From an uncultured Eubacteriales bacterium (GTDB taxonomy: Bacteria > Bacillota > Clostridia > Oscillospirales > CAG-272), in the NCBI GenBank assembly GCA_934474225.1, contig CAKSLU010000051.1, forward strand, positions 1 to 7,161: a DNA stretch of 7,161 nucleotides, written 5' to 3'. Shown here one piece after another: positions 1 through 5,887 of this stretch; position 1 is the stretch's first letter, and each line of letters opens with the position of its first letter. Under the pieces are notes generated by a model that was not told the origin of the DNA, did no database searches, and was given only the letters and a program-made list of their open reading frames with translations. Position numbers and translations under genes: made by a program.

Positions 1-40
1 AGCCCGCGCCCTACGGTGTGTACACATTTTCCGCTAATCT

Positions 41-106
41 GTAGGGGCGACCATCGGTCGCCCGCTTTTGCCGCGGTAGGGGCGGGCGACCAATGGTCGC
101 CCCTAC
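41..106. repeat. Inverted pair of GTAG-headed palindromes (REP/BIME-like)
   Basis: Two 23-nt units face each other. One runs 41-63 on the plus strand and the other runs 106 down to 84 on the minus strand; they match at 22 of 23 positions. Each has a GTAG head, then the arms GGGCGACC and GGTCGCCC around a 3-nt loop. A second GTAGG head at 76-80 precedes the second hairpin, so that hairpin has a head on both sides. GTAG followed by a hairpin, in inverted pairs, is the architecture of REP/BIME elements. The element family itself is not named here. Confidence 0.75.
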
Positions 107-153
107 GGTTGGACGGGGACAGCCTGCGCTGTGTTGTGTTGCACCATTCTATC

Positions 154-180
154 TTAGCCTTCTCCACCGGGGAAGCCTAA
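154..180. repeat. Imperfect hairpin, solo relative of the 5739-5877 element arm
   Basis: TTAG (154-157) pairs with CTAA (177-180), and CTTCTCC (159-165) pairs with GGGGAAG (169-175) with one G-T wobble, around the loop ACC; there is one C-C mismatch. The sequence AGCCTTCTCC closely resembles the AGCCTTCCCC arm of the large element at 5739-5877. On the minus strand it directly follows the GTAGGGG that contains the merR stop codon, the same order of motifs as after spoVAE. Confidence 0.65.
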
Positions 181-189
181 ATCGCCCCC

Positions 190-1008
190 CTACGGCGCGG
201 CGGGGGTCACCGGCAGCACAATGCGGGAGCAATAGAGCCGCTCCGCGATCTCACGCCCGGTGTAGGGCGCGACAAGCCCGAGCACACGGGGAAGCCCCAC
301 GGGCTTCAGCCCGCGTGCCTTTACCTCCCGCCCGAGCGTCAGCCACGCCTCGTCCATGTGGTCGTAGTCGCCGTAATACAGCACCGAGAGCACGCTTGAG
401 GCGGGCAGGCGCACCGTCTCGGCGGTCTCCTTCCGCACGGGGACGCAGACATAGTACGGATACGGCTCGATGCCGATATAGCCGTGGAGGAAGTCCTCGC
501 GTTCCTGCATGGTAAAGAGCGGCTCGTCCGAGAGACAGTGCCCCTTTTTGATGCATTCGGCATAGAAGGCAAACATGGCATTGTACTTTTCCTCGGGGGT
601 GCGCCCCATACACTTTTGCATGCAGCAGATGACCTTGGGGAGACCGATCTCCTGCACGGAGACGGACATATCTTTTGTTCCGGCTGTGCGGATGCGCAGT
701 TCCTCCACGCTGCGCAAAAGGTCCTGCAGGCGCGCCTCCAGCGCGGTGAGCAGCGGTTCGGTCTGCCCGCCGCTCTGAAAATAGGCGATGATTTCTTCGT
801 TTGTCAGCCCCATCGCCTTGAATTTCTCCACCTGCAGGATGCGCGCCACGCTGAAATTGTCGTAGTACCGCCGCCCGCTGTCGGGGGCGACATAGGCAGG
901 GGTCAGCAGCCCCTTTGCCTCCATGCGCATCAGCGTGCTGCGCGACAGCCCGCAGGCGCGGGCTGCTTCCTGAATCTGAAACTGTTTGTTTTCGCTATTT
1001 TCGGACAT
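190..1008 (-). CDS. MerR-family transcriptional regulator with BmrR/GyrI-like effector domain
   Basis: A 272-residue one-component regulator. Residues about 10-78 form the MerR winged helix-turn-helix (EAARACGLSRSTLMRME, then GLL, then SGRRYYDNFS and the MGLTNEEI segment). Residues about 84-110 are the helical dimerisation linker. Residues about 115-267 look like a GyrI-like/AraC-effector-binding domain, ending in the typical APYTGREIAERLY...IVLPV pattern; such domains bind bulky, often cationic ligands. Cysteines 129, 130 and 133 cluster at the first strand of this domain. The start was placed at 1008 because GAGGG (1015-1019) precedes it by 6 nt. A longer reading to 1194 would run through its own promoter and into the divergent gene. 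MerR proteins usually activate by untwisting promoters with 19-20 bp spacers; one such candidate lies next door. The TAG stop lies inside a GTAGGGG repeat head. Family assignment is confident; the ligand and target are unknown. Confidence 0.92.
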   Translation of the reverse strand: MSENSENKQFQIQEAARACGLSRSTLMRMEAKGLLTPAYVAPDSGRRYYDNFSVARILQVEKFKAMGLTNEEIIAYFQSGGQTEPLLTALEARLQDLLRSVEELRIRTAGTKDMSVSVQEIGLPKVICCMQKCMGRTPEEKYNAMFAFYAECIKKGHCLSDEPLFTMQEREDFLHGYIGIEPYPYYVCVPVRKETAETVRLPASSVLSVLYYGDYDHMDEAWLTLGREVKARGLKPVGLPRVLGLVAPYTGREIAERLYCSRIVLPVTPAAP

Positions 1009-1049
1009 CGTTTTCCCTCGATTTTTGTGCAAGATTTTTTCGCAAAGGC

Positions 1050-1080
1050 TTGCTTCGTTCAGGGGTGAACATGTTATAGT
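1050..1080 (+). promoter_or_regulatory. Candidate MerR-type promoter (19-bp spacer) for the surface-protein operon
   Basis: TTGCTT (1050-1055) and TATAGT (1075-1080) are separated by 19 bp, the over-long spacing typical of promoters activated by MerR-family proteins. The -10 matches consensus at 5 of 6 positions and the -35 at 4 of 6. Transcription would start near 1087 and leave a leader of about 95 nt before 1183. The spacer contains a perfect dyad. The prediction rests on spacing, dyad and gene arrangement only; no other good plus-strand promoter was seen before 1183. Confidence 0.45.
1057..1070. promoter_or_regulatory. Candidate MerR operator dyad GTTCA-N4-TGAAC
   Basis: GTTCA and TGAAC are perfect inverted repeats around GGGG. 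The dyad lies inside the 19-bp spacer of the plus-strand promoter candidate, about 1.5 bp off the spacer centre, and just downstream of the merR transcription start. A partly overlapping palindrome AACATGTT covers 1068-1075. The placement fits autorepression of merR and activation of the divergent gene. The off-centre position is a weakness. Confidence 0.4.
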
Positions 1081-1083
1081 TAA

Positions 1084-1112
1084 ATTATACAGCAGAGCGC
1101 AGTCTGTGTCAA
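1084..1112 (-). promoter_or_regulatory. Consensus sigma-A promoter for merR
   Basis: On the minus strand, TTGACA (1112-1107) and TATAAT (1089-1084) are both perfect consensus hexamers with a 17-bp spacer. Transcription would start near 1077 and give a leader of about 70 nt before the merR start. The dyad at 1057-1070 would lie just downstream of the start site, where bound regulator could block the gene's own transcription. Confidence 0.85.
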
Positions 1113-1134
1113 GCCCGGCACAGAGCGGTTTTTT
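1098..1134 (+). terminator. Possible leader terminator/attenuator before the surface-protein gene
   Basis: CGC (1098-1100) plus CTGTG (1104-1108) can pair with CACAG (1119-1123) plus GCG (1125-1127), with a small AGT/A internal loop and a 10-nt terminal loop. One G and then six T (1129-1134) follow. This is a hairpin-plus-T-run layout inside the predicted leader of the 1183 gene. The stem is modest and the region also carries the merR -35 on the other strand, so it may be coincidental. Confidence 0.3.
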
Positions 1135-1182
1135 CTGCTGCTTTACCCTTGTCCATCGGGGACCGACAAAAGGAGGAAGACC

Positions 1183-4100
1183 ATGAGATTGCAACGATAT
1201 TTTGTGTGCATACTGCTTTGCCTGTGCATGCTGTGCGGCATACTTGCCGTGCAGGCGGGCGCGGCTGCACCGACATTGAAGGTCGAGATCGGAACGCCGT
1301 ATCTGTATGCGATTTCCAAGAGCAATCCCGGATCAATCGCATACGGCACAACCACAGGGGCAGCGAGCAAAATGACGGTCTCGCTGTCCGGCGGTACCGT
1401 CACGATCCGGGAGACGGAGAACAACAAACTGTACGAACTCGGCTATGTGCCTGTTATCACATCGCTGTCCGTCCCTGCCGAGACGACGCTGTATGTGACG
1501 CAGACCTTCACGCTGGAAGGCAAGAAAAACGGCAGCGGCTCGGCGCAGGAGACCATCGAGTTGTTTGATTTCGGCACATCGGATAAGTCTTCGTCGCTCA
1601 CATTCAAGACCAAATCGGATTCAAGCAGTTACACGGTGGCGCGCGACAGAAATGATGGCTCGTCCATGTCGGCAAACTATACCGCGATGGTCGCCTATAC
1701 AAATACGAGCGCGACGGAGAAGACGATTTACCACTATTTCGGCTTCTTCACGGGCGTGCATTACGGCTCGTCGAAGAATCATCGGCTGGTTGCCTCCTGC
1801 ACGGTCGGGACCACCGGCAAAGTGACCAGCGGCTCCGCCGCGCCGAAAATCAATGCAGACAAGGCGAACGCGGGCTCGAATATGCAGAATGGTTTCATAT
1901 CCCAGACCGCTACCTTGGCCAAAGACCGGTTTGTTCCGGATGTTGACTGGGATTCGCTCACAACCGAACAGCAGAAGGTGATAAAATCTCAGTTTTATTC
2001 GACAGGCGCGGATTCTCTTTATAAAGAGGCATGGGATAAGGCGCGCCTCATTACTGAAATCACTTCGGAGAATCAGCTGCGCATCACCATGGAGAACAAA
2101 CCGGGCTCCGGACTTGGCAGATTTGCCTATCTGCCGTTTACGGTGCCGCTGACCGTCCCCGCCAACACGACAAGAACCTTCTACCTTACCTTTTCCATCT
2201 CCTATAAGCGGAACTCCGGCTCGGGTGCAGGCTTTATGGCAGAGCTGATCGAGGGCGGCGTGCCGGACAGCTTCAACACGAGTACCGGCGAGGAAAAGAC
2301 GGGCAATACCAGGCTGCGCGTCTATTCGTCCGGCGGCGACGCCCATTCCGGGACGGTGGAGCTTCCCGTCACGCTGACGAACAATACAAACAGCAGCAAA
2401 ACCTTTTCGCAGAGCTATGTCTTCTACGCGGGGCACAGACAGGTCGGCGCATATACGCCGGAGCCTGTATACAGCCTGGCGCTGAACAGCGTCAACTACA
2501 GCCACTATGACGACCGTTATGCCGTCACGACCAAGGGGCAGAACTGCACCGTGGCTGCACCGGCGACGGTCTCGGGTCTGACGGCGCTCTCGGCGACCGT
2601 CACGGCAAACACCGGGTACAGCCTGCCCGCGTCCGTGACCGTCACGGTGAACGGCAGTACCCTTGCGGCATCCAAGTATACTTATCAGGGCGGGAAGATT
2701 ACGATACCGGCGGGCTACATCAAGGGCGCGATAGGCATCACGGCAACCGCCGTGCCGAAGACCTACACCGTGTCCTTCCATGTCAATTATTCGGGCGGCA
2801 CGAGTCCCGCAAGCCGCACCGTGACCTACAACAGTACATACGGCACGCTGCCCACGCCCACCCGCACGGGCTATACCTTCGGCGGCTGGTATACGACGCA
2901 GACGCTCACCACGCCGGTGACGAGCAGCACGAAGGTGACCACTGCCGGAGACCATACCCTCTATGCAAAGTGGACAGCCAACGCCTACACGGTGACGCTG
3001 GATGCAAACGGCGGCACCGTCACCCCCGCCACCCTTTCCGTGGTGTATGACAGACCGTACGGCGACAAATACAACAACAGCCTGCCTTCGGCAAAGCGCG
3101 ACGGCTGCACCTTTGCCGGCTGGTATACGGCAAAGACCGGCGGGACGAAAATCGAGTATTCCACGCTGGTCAAGACGGCGGGCAATCATACGATTTACGG
3201 GCACTGGACGCCCAATACCTACACCGTGACGCTGATCAGTAACGGCGGCAAGGGCACGAGCCTCGCATCGTATACCTACGGCGTGGGAGCCACGCTGCCG
3301 ACCGACTGGACCAAGCAGTGTGCCAAGTTTGATGGGTGGTACACCGCGCAGACCGGCGGCACCAAGGTGACGCGCATCTCGACCACCACCTTCGGCAATC
3401 AGTACTACCATGCAAGATGGAGTGACGCGCATACCGAAGTCATTGACGCTGCCGTTGCGCCGACCTGCACGGCGACGGGGCTCACCGCAGGTTCACATTG
3501 CGCGGTCTGCGACAAGGTGATCGTTCCGCGCTCCACGGTTCCCGCCAAGGGGCATACCGAAGTTGTGGACGCGGCAGTCGCCCCGACCTGCACGGCGACG
3601 GGTCTGACCGCAGGTTCGCATTGCAAGGTTTGCAATACCGTGCTGACCGAACAGACGACCATCCCTGCTAAGGGACATACCGAAGTTGTTGACGCGGCGG
3701 TCGAACCGACCTGCACGGGGACGGGGCTCACCGCAGGCAAGCACTGCTCGGTCTGCAATACCGTACTTGTCGCGCAGACGACAGTTCCCGCCAAGGGGCA
3801 CACGGAAGTTATCGATGCAGCTGTTGCGCCGACCTGCACAAAGACGGGTTTGACCGCAGGTTCGCATTGCAAGGTTTGCAATACCGTGCTGACCGAACAG
3901 ACGACCATCCCTGCTAAGGGACATACCGAAGTTGTTGACGCGGCGGTCGAGCCGACCTGCACGAAGACGGGTCTGACCGCAGGTTCGCATTGCTCGGTCT
4001 GCAATACCGTGCTGACTGAACAGACGACCATCCCCGCAACCGGGCACACCGAAGTTGTAGACGCAGCCGTCGAGCCGACCTGCACAAAGACAGGTTTGAC

Positions 4101-5499
4101 CGCAGGTTCGCATTGCAAGGTTTGCAATACCGTGCTTGTCGAGCAGACGACCATCCCCGCCAAGGGGCACACGGAAGTTATCGATGCAGCCGTCGAGCCG
4201 ACCTGCACGAAGACGGGTTTGACCGAGGGCAAGCATTGCTCGGTCTGCAACACCGTGCTGGTTGAGCAGACGACCATCCCCGCTAAGGGACATACCGAAG
4301 TTGTTGACGCGGCAGTCGAACCGACCTGCACAAAGACAGGTTTGACCGAGGGCAAGCATTGCTCGGTCTGCGATACCGTGCTGGTTGAACAGACGACCAT
4401 CCCCGCTAAGGGACATACCGAAGTTGTTGACGCGGCAGTCGAACCGACGCTCGTAAAAACAGGGTTGACCGAAGGCAAGCATTGTTCGATTTGCGGCGTG
4501 ATTCTTGTGCAGCAGCAGGTGCTGGATATGCTGCCCATCACGGTCAGACACAACTGCGTGTTTGCCGACGACCTGACGATGCTGTATGCCGTGCCGCAGG
4601 CTGACCTCGCGGGCTGCACCGACATTTCCATGACGGTGGCGCAGACGCAGTACGAGGGCAACACCGCCGTGGGCGTGAAAAGGAAGACACTGCTGCCCAC
4701 CGCTGTGACCATTGACGGCGCGGCGTACTATCGGTTTGATTATGACGCCGTCGGCGCGGCGGAGATGGGCGACACCCTTGTGGCAGAGCTGTATTTCGTC
4801 CTGGACGGCGAGTCGTGCGGCCGCGAGGTGGACACCTACAGCCTTGCGCAGTATGCCGCCGAGCGCCTTTACGCCTCGGCAAGTGAGGCATATCGGGCGC
4901 TGATGGCGGACTTCCTCCGCTACGGCGCGGCGACACAAACCTATCTCGGCTACAGAACCGACGCACTTGTGGACGCCGACCTCGGCGCGGCGGAAACCGC
5001 GCTGACCGACCGTGCATACGCACCGCTTGCGGTGACGGCTGCGGCGGACGGCGACACCGGGGCATATCCGGCAGCCATCACAGCGCTGTCCTTTGGCTTC
5101 GGCGACCGGGTCACGCTGCAGGTTGCCACCGACCTCGGCAGAGACAGCGACCTTTCCGGCGTGTCCCTGCGCATCTGCTACACCGAGCGCCGCGGCAGCG
5201 CGGTGACGCGGTATGTCAGCGGCACGGACTTTGTCTACAGTGAGACGGCAGGCGGGTACATCGCATGCTTTAACGGGCTGCGGGCATCCGAATTCCGCGC
5301 GGCGCTCACGCTGACGCTAATGAAGGACGGCGCGCCCATCAGTGCGGCGGTGCAGTACAGTCTCGACGACTATGCCGCGCGCTGCTTTGCTGACGGGGGC
5401 AACGAGGCGCTTGTGAATCTGATCGAAAAAACACTGCTGTATGCCGACAGCGCGAAGAACTACTTTGCACCGACGGCAAATGAGTATACGGAGGATTAA
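1183..5499 (+). CDS. Large secreted repeat protein: InlB-type B-repeats, nine 41-residue Cys repeats, duplicated C-terminal module
   Basis: A 1438-residue exported protein. AGGAGG (1171-1176) lies 6 nt before the ATG. Residues 1-27 are a signal peptide with a Cys-rich core (CILLCLCMLCG) and likely cleavage near VQA-G or AGA-A. Residues about 30-440 are Ser/Thr/Gly-rich, probably beta-stranded and unrecognised. Residues about 457-526 form a small beta domain ending in IKGAIGITATAVP, of the kind often seen before B-repeats. Residues 528-597, 602-675 and 680-746 are three Listeria-Bacteroides (Flg_new) B-repeats with the GWYT and AKW/GHW/ARW signatures. Residues 749-1117 are nine tandem GHTEV...CT...HCxVC units. 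Residues 1118-1438 carry a module present twice (YSLxxYAA at 1219 and 1392). The tail, NEYTED, has no LPxTG motif, membrane anchor or SLH domain, so surface attachment is unclear. An adhesin or surface-matrix role is inferred from architecture. The gene is co-transcribed with the peptide gene at 5506. Confidence 0.9.
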   Translation: MRLQRYFVCILLCLCMLCGILAVQAGAAAPTLKVEIGTPYLYAISKSNPGSIAYGTTTGAASKMTVSLSGGTVTIRETENNKLYELGYVPVITSLSVPAETTLYVTQTFTLEGKKNGSGSAQETIELFDFGTSDKSSSLTFKTKSDSSSYTVARDRNDGSSMSANYTAMVAYTNTSATEKTIYHYFGFFTGVHYGSSKNHRLVASCTVGTTGKVTSGSAAPKINADKANAGSNMQNGFISQTATLAKDRFVPDVDWDSLTTEQQKVIKSQFYSTGADSLYKEAWDKARLITEITSENQLRITMENKPGSGLGRFAYLPFTVPLTVPANTTRTFYLTFSISYKRNSGSGAGFMAELIEGGVPDSFNTSTGEEKTGNTRLRVYSSGGDAHSGTVELPVTLTNNTNSSKTFSQSYVFYAGHRQVGAYTPEPVYSLALNSVNYSHYDDRYAVTTKGQNCTVAAPATVSGLTALSATVTANTGYSLPASVTVTVNGSTLAASKYTYQGGKITIPAGYIKGAIGITATAVPKTYTVSFHVNYSGGTSPASRTVTYNSTYGTLPTPTRTGYTFGGWYTTQTLTTPVTSSTKVTTAGDHTLYAKWTANAYTVTLDANGGTVTPATLSVVYDRPYGDKYNNSLPSAKRDGCTFAGWYTAKTGGTKIEYSTLVKTAGNHTIYGHWTPNTYTVTLISNGGKGTSLASYTYGVGATLPTDWTKQCAKFDGWYTAQTGGTKVTRISTTTFGNQYYHARWSDAHTEVIDAAVAPTCTATGLTAGSHCAVCDKVIVPRSTVPAKGHTEVVDAAVAPTCTATGLTAGSHCKVCNTVLTEQTTIPAKGHTEVVDAAVEPTCTGTGLTAGKHCSVCNTVLVAQTTVPAKGHTEVIDAAVAPTCTKTGLTAGSHCKVCNTVLTEQTTIPAKGHTEVVDAAVEPTCTKTGLTAGSHCSVCNTVLTEQTTIPATGHTEVVDAAVEPTCTKTGLTAGSHCKVCNTVLVEQTTIPAKGHTEVIDAAVEPTCTKTGLTEGKHCSVCNTVLVEQTTIPAKGHTEVVDAAVEPTCTKTGLTEGKHCSVCDTVLVEQTTIPAKGHTEVVDAAVEPTLVKTGLTEGKHCSICGVILVQQQVLDMLPITVRHNCVFADDLTMLYAVPQADLAGCTDISMTVAQTQYEGNTAVGVKRKTLLPTAVTIDGAAYYRFDYDAVGAAEMGDTLVAELYFVLDGESCGREVDTYSLAQYAAERLYASASEAYRALMADFLRYGAATQTYLGYRTDALVDADLGAAETALTDRAYAPLAVTAAADGDTGAYPAAITALSFGFGDRVTLQVATDLGRDSDLSGVSLRICYTERRGSAVTRYVSGTDFVYSETAGGYIACFNGLRASEFRAALTLTLMKDGAPISAAVQYSLDDYAARCFADGGNEALVNLIEKTLLYADSAKNYFAPTANEYTED
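2764..3420 (+). repeat. Three InlB-type B-repeats encoded within the surface protein
   Basis: Three units of about 70 residues each begin with YTVSFHVN, YTVTLDAN or YTVTLISN, carry the central motif FGGWYT, FAGWYT or FDGWYT, and close with YAKW, YGHW or YHARW. These are the signatures of the Listeria-Bacteroides repeat (Flg_new/InlB B-repeat), a beta-grasp-like spacer fold found in many Gram-positive surface proteins. The three copies have diverged strongly, unlike the next repeat block. Confidence 0.88.
3427..4533 (+). repeat. Nine tandem 123-bp units encoding 41-residue Cys/His repeats
   Basis: Units start at 3427, 3550, 3673, 3796, 3919, 4042, 4165, 4288 and 4411, exactly 123 nt apart. 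The encoded unit reads GHTEV(V/I)DAAV, then (A/E)PTCT, GLT, HC(K/S)VC, TVL and TTIPAK. Fixed residues in units 1-8 are His2, Cys14, His24, Cys25 and Cys28. Unit 9 has lost Cys14 (PTLV in place of PTCT) and its tail has drifted, so it acts as a degenerate cap. Near-identical DNA between some units shows recent duplication or conversion. Metal binding or disulfide bonding are possible roles for the cysteines; neither is shown. Confidence 0.93.
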
Positions 5500-5505
5500 A
5501 ATAAG

Positions 5506-5625
5506 ATGAAGAAAGAATGGGAAAAGCCGACTGCCACCGTTGTGGTCCTGCCGGTCATCGACATCATCTGCGCATCCGGCGGAGGCTGCGGAAGCGATGG
5601 CGAAGACATCGGCGAGTGGGACTGA
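5506..5625 (+). CDS. Small Gly/Cys-rich peptide, RiPP-precursor-like, function unknown
   Basis: A 39-residue ORF starting MKKEWEKP and ending GEDIGEWD. The ATG lies 6 nt after the stop of the large gene. Its ribosome binding site GGAGG (5490-5494) lies inside the last codons of that gene with an 11-nt gap, so translation is probably coupled. The N-terminal half is charged and then hydrophobic (VVVLPVIDII). The C-terminal half is Gly- and acid-rich with Cys22 and Cys28 (CASGGGC). The KKxWxxP start with a hydrophobic stretch resembles leader regions of some Firmicutes peptide precursors, such as the paeninodin-type lasso precursors. No modification, protease or ABC transporter genes are present in the window, so a RiPP role is speculation. 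The strong terminator just downstream makes this the last gene of the operon. Being a real translated gene is likely; function is unknown. Confidence 0.65.
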   Translation: MKKEWEKPTATVVVLPVIDIICASGGGCGSDGEDIGEWD

Positions 5626-5639
5626 AGCGGCTCTAAAGC

Positions 5640-5681
5640 AAAGCCCCCGAGGTTTGCGTGATGCAAACCTCGGGGGCTTTT
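5640..5681 (+). terminator. Strong intrinsic terminator of the surface-protein/peptide operon
   Basis: A perfect 15-bp stem (5643-5657 with 5663-5677) can be extended by flanking A-T pairs. It has a 5-nt loop GTGAT and four T at 5678-5681. Read on the minus strand, the same stem is followed by TTTGCTTT, so it could also stop readthrough from spoVAE. Confidence 0.93.
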
Positions 5682-5693
5682 CGGTTGTGACCT

Positions 5694-5887
5694 GTAGGGG
5701 CGACTGCCGAATCGCCCGCATCGTGCGCATTCTAACATAGCCTTCCCCGGTGGGGAAGGTGGCGGCGAAGCCGACGGATGAGGGCATGCAGGCAGCCGGC
5801 ACAGCACAGAGCGATGCTTTGCTTACATCAATCCCTCATCAGTCAACTTCGTTGACAGCTTCCCCCAAGGGAAGCCTGTCCCCCTAC
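5694..5887. mobile_element. Composite palindromic element bounded by GTAGGGG and CCCCTAC
   Basis: Nearly the whole gap between the operon terminator and spoVAE is one self-complementary block. It opens with a GTAG-headed hairpin (5694-5718: GGGCGA with TCGCCC). It then carries the large inverted-repeat structure 5739-5877 and closes with CCCCTAC (5881-5887), the inverse of the opening head. It has no ORF of its own, so it would be a non-autonomous, MITE- or REP-like element. No target-site duplication was found. The final CTA is the reverse complement of the spoVAE stop codon. Confidence 0.55.
5739..5877. repeat. Long inverted repeat with two hairpins in each arm
   Basis: The left arm 5739-5784 and right arm 5833-5877 are related inverted copies. 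Left hairpins are CCTTCCCC/GGGGAAGG (5741-5759) and CGGC-GAA-GCCG (5763-5773). Right hairpins are GTCAAC-TTC-GTTGAC (5842-5856) and GCTTCCC/GGGAAGC (5858-5875). The arms also pair with each other through GATGAGGG (5777-5784) and CCCTCATC (5833-5840). Stems differ in sequence between arms but keep pairing, so structure is conserved over sequence. The 48-nt centre (5785-5832) has no evident content. Confidence 0.8.

Larger units (their letters stand above)
1..189. other. Gene-free left flank rich in palindromic repeats
   Basis: No supported gene lies here. The stretch contains the start of a minus-strand GTAGGGCGCGGG element cut by the window edge (14 down to 1), a 10-bp perfect palindrome TGTGTACACA at 17-26, the inverted pair of GTAG-headed palindromes at 41-106, and a hairpin at 154-180. 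It is the 3' flank of the minus-strand merR gene, and no classical hairpin-plus-T-run terminator for that gene is visible. The palindromes may serve that purpose, which is inference. Confidence 0.7.

Noticed and set aside
41..106. CRISPR array
   Set aside because: Only two repeat copies occur, they are inverted relative to each other, and no regular spacers follow; this is a palindromic repeat pair.
262..267. GTAGGG inside merR as a further repeat element
   Set aside because: No hairpin follows it, and on the coding strand it encodes part of the conserved APYTGR motif, so it is chance.
1009..1194. Extended N-terminus of the MerR regulator (start at 1194)
   Set aside because: The added 62 residues would be encoded by the merR promoter itself and the divergent gene's ribosome binding site. 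The MerR domain begins normally from the start at 1008.
1183..1263. Lipoprotein signal peptide in the large protein
   Set aside because: Several cysteines lie in the hydrophobic core, but none sits in a proper lipobox; an ordinary signal peptidase I site near VQAG/AGAA fits better.
1621..3432. 603-codon minus-strand open frame opposite the N-terminal half of the large gene
   Set aside because: It is Arg/Gly/Ala-rich shadow sequence of a GC-rich gene, with no ribosome binding site or recognisable domain, fully covered by the convincing sense gene.
3405..4938. Two long antisense open frames (435 and 481 codons) across the cysteine repeat array
   Set aside because: The 123-nt period is divisible by three, so one stop-free unit makes a whole frame open. 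The predicted proteins are only mirror repeats, with no start context or known domain, while the sense frame has a signal peptide and recognisable domains.
5506..5625. Lasso peptide gene cluster
   Set aside because: The leader-like start is only suggestive, and no lasso cyclase, protease or recognition protein is encoded in the window.
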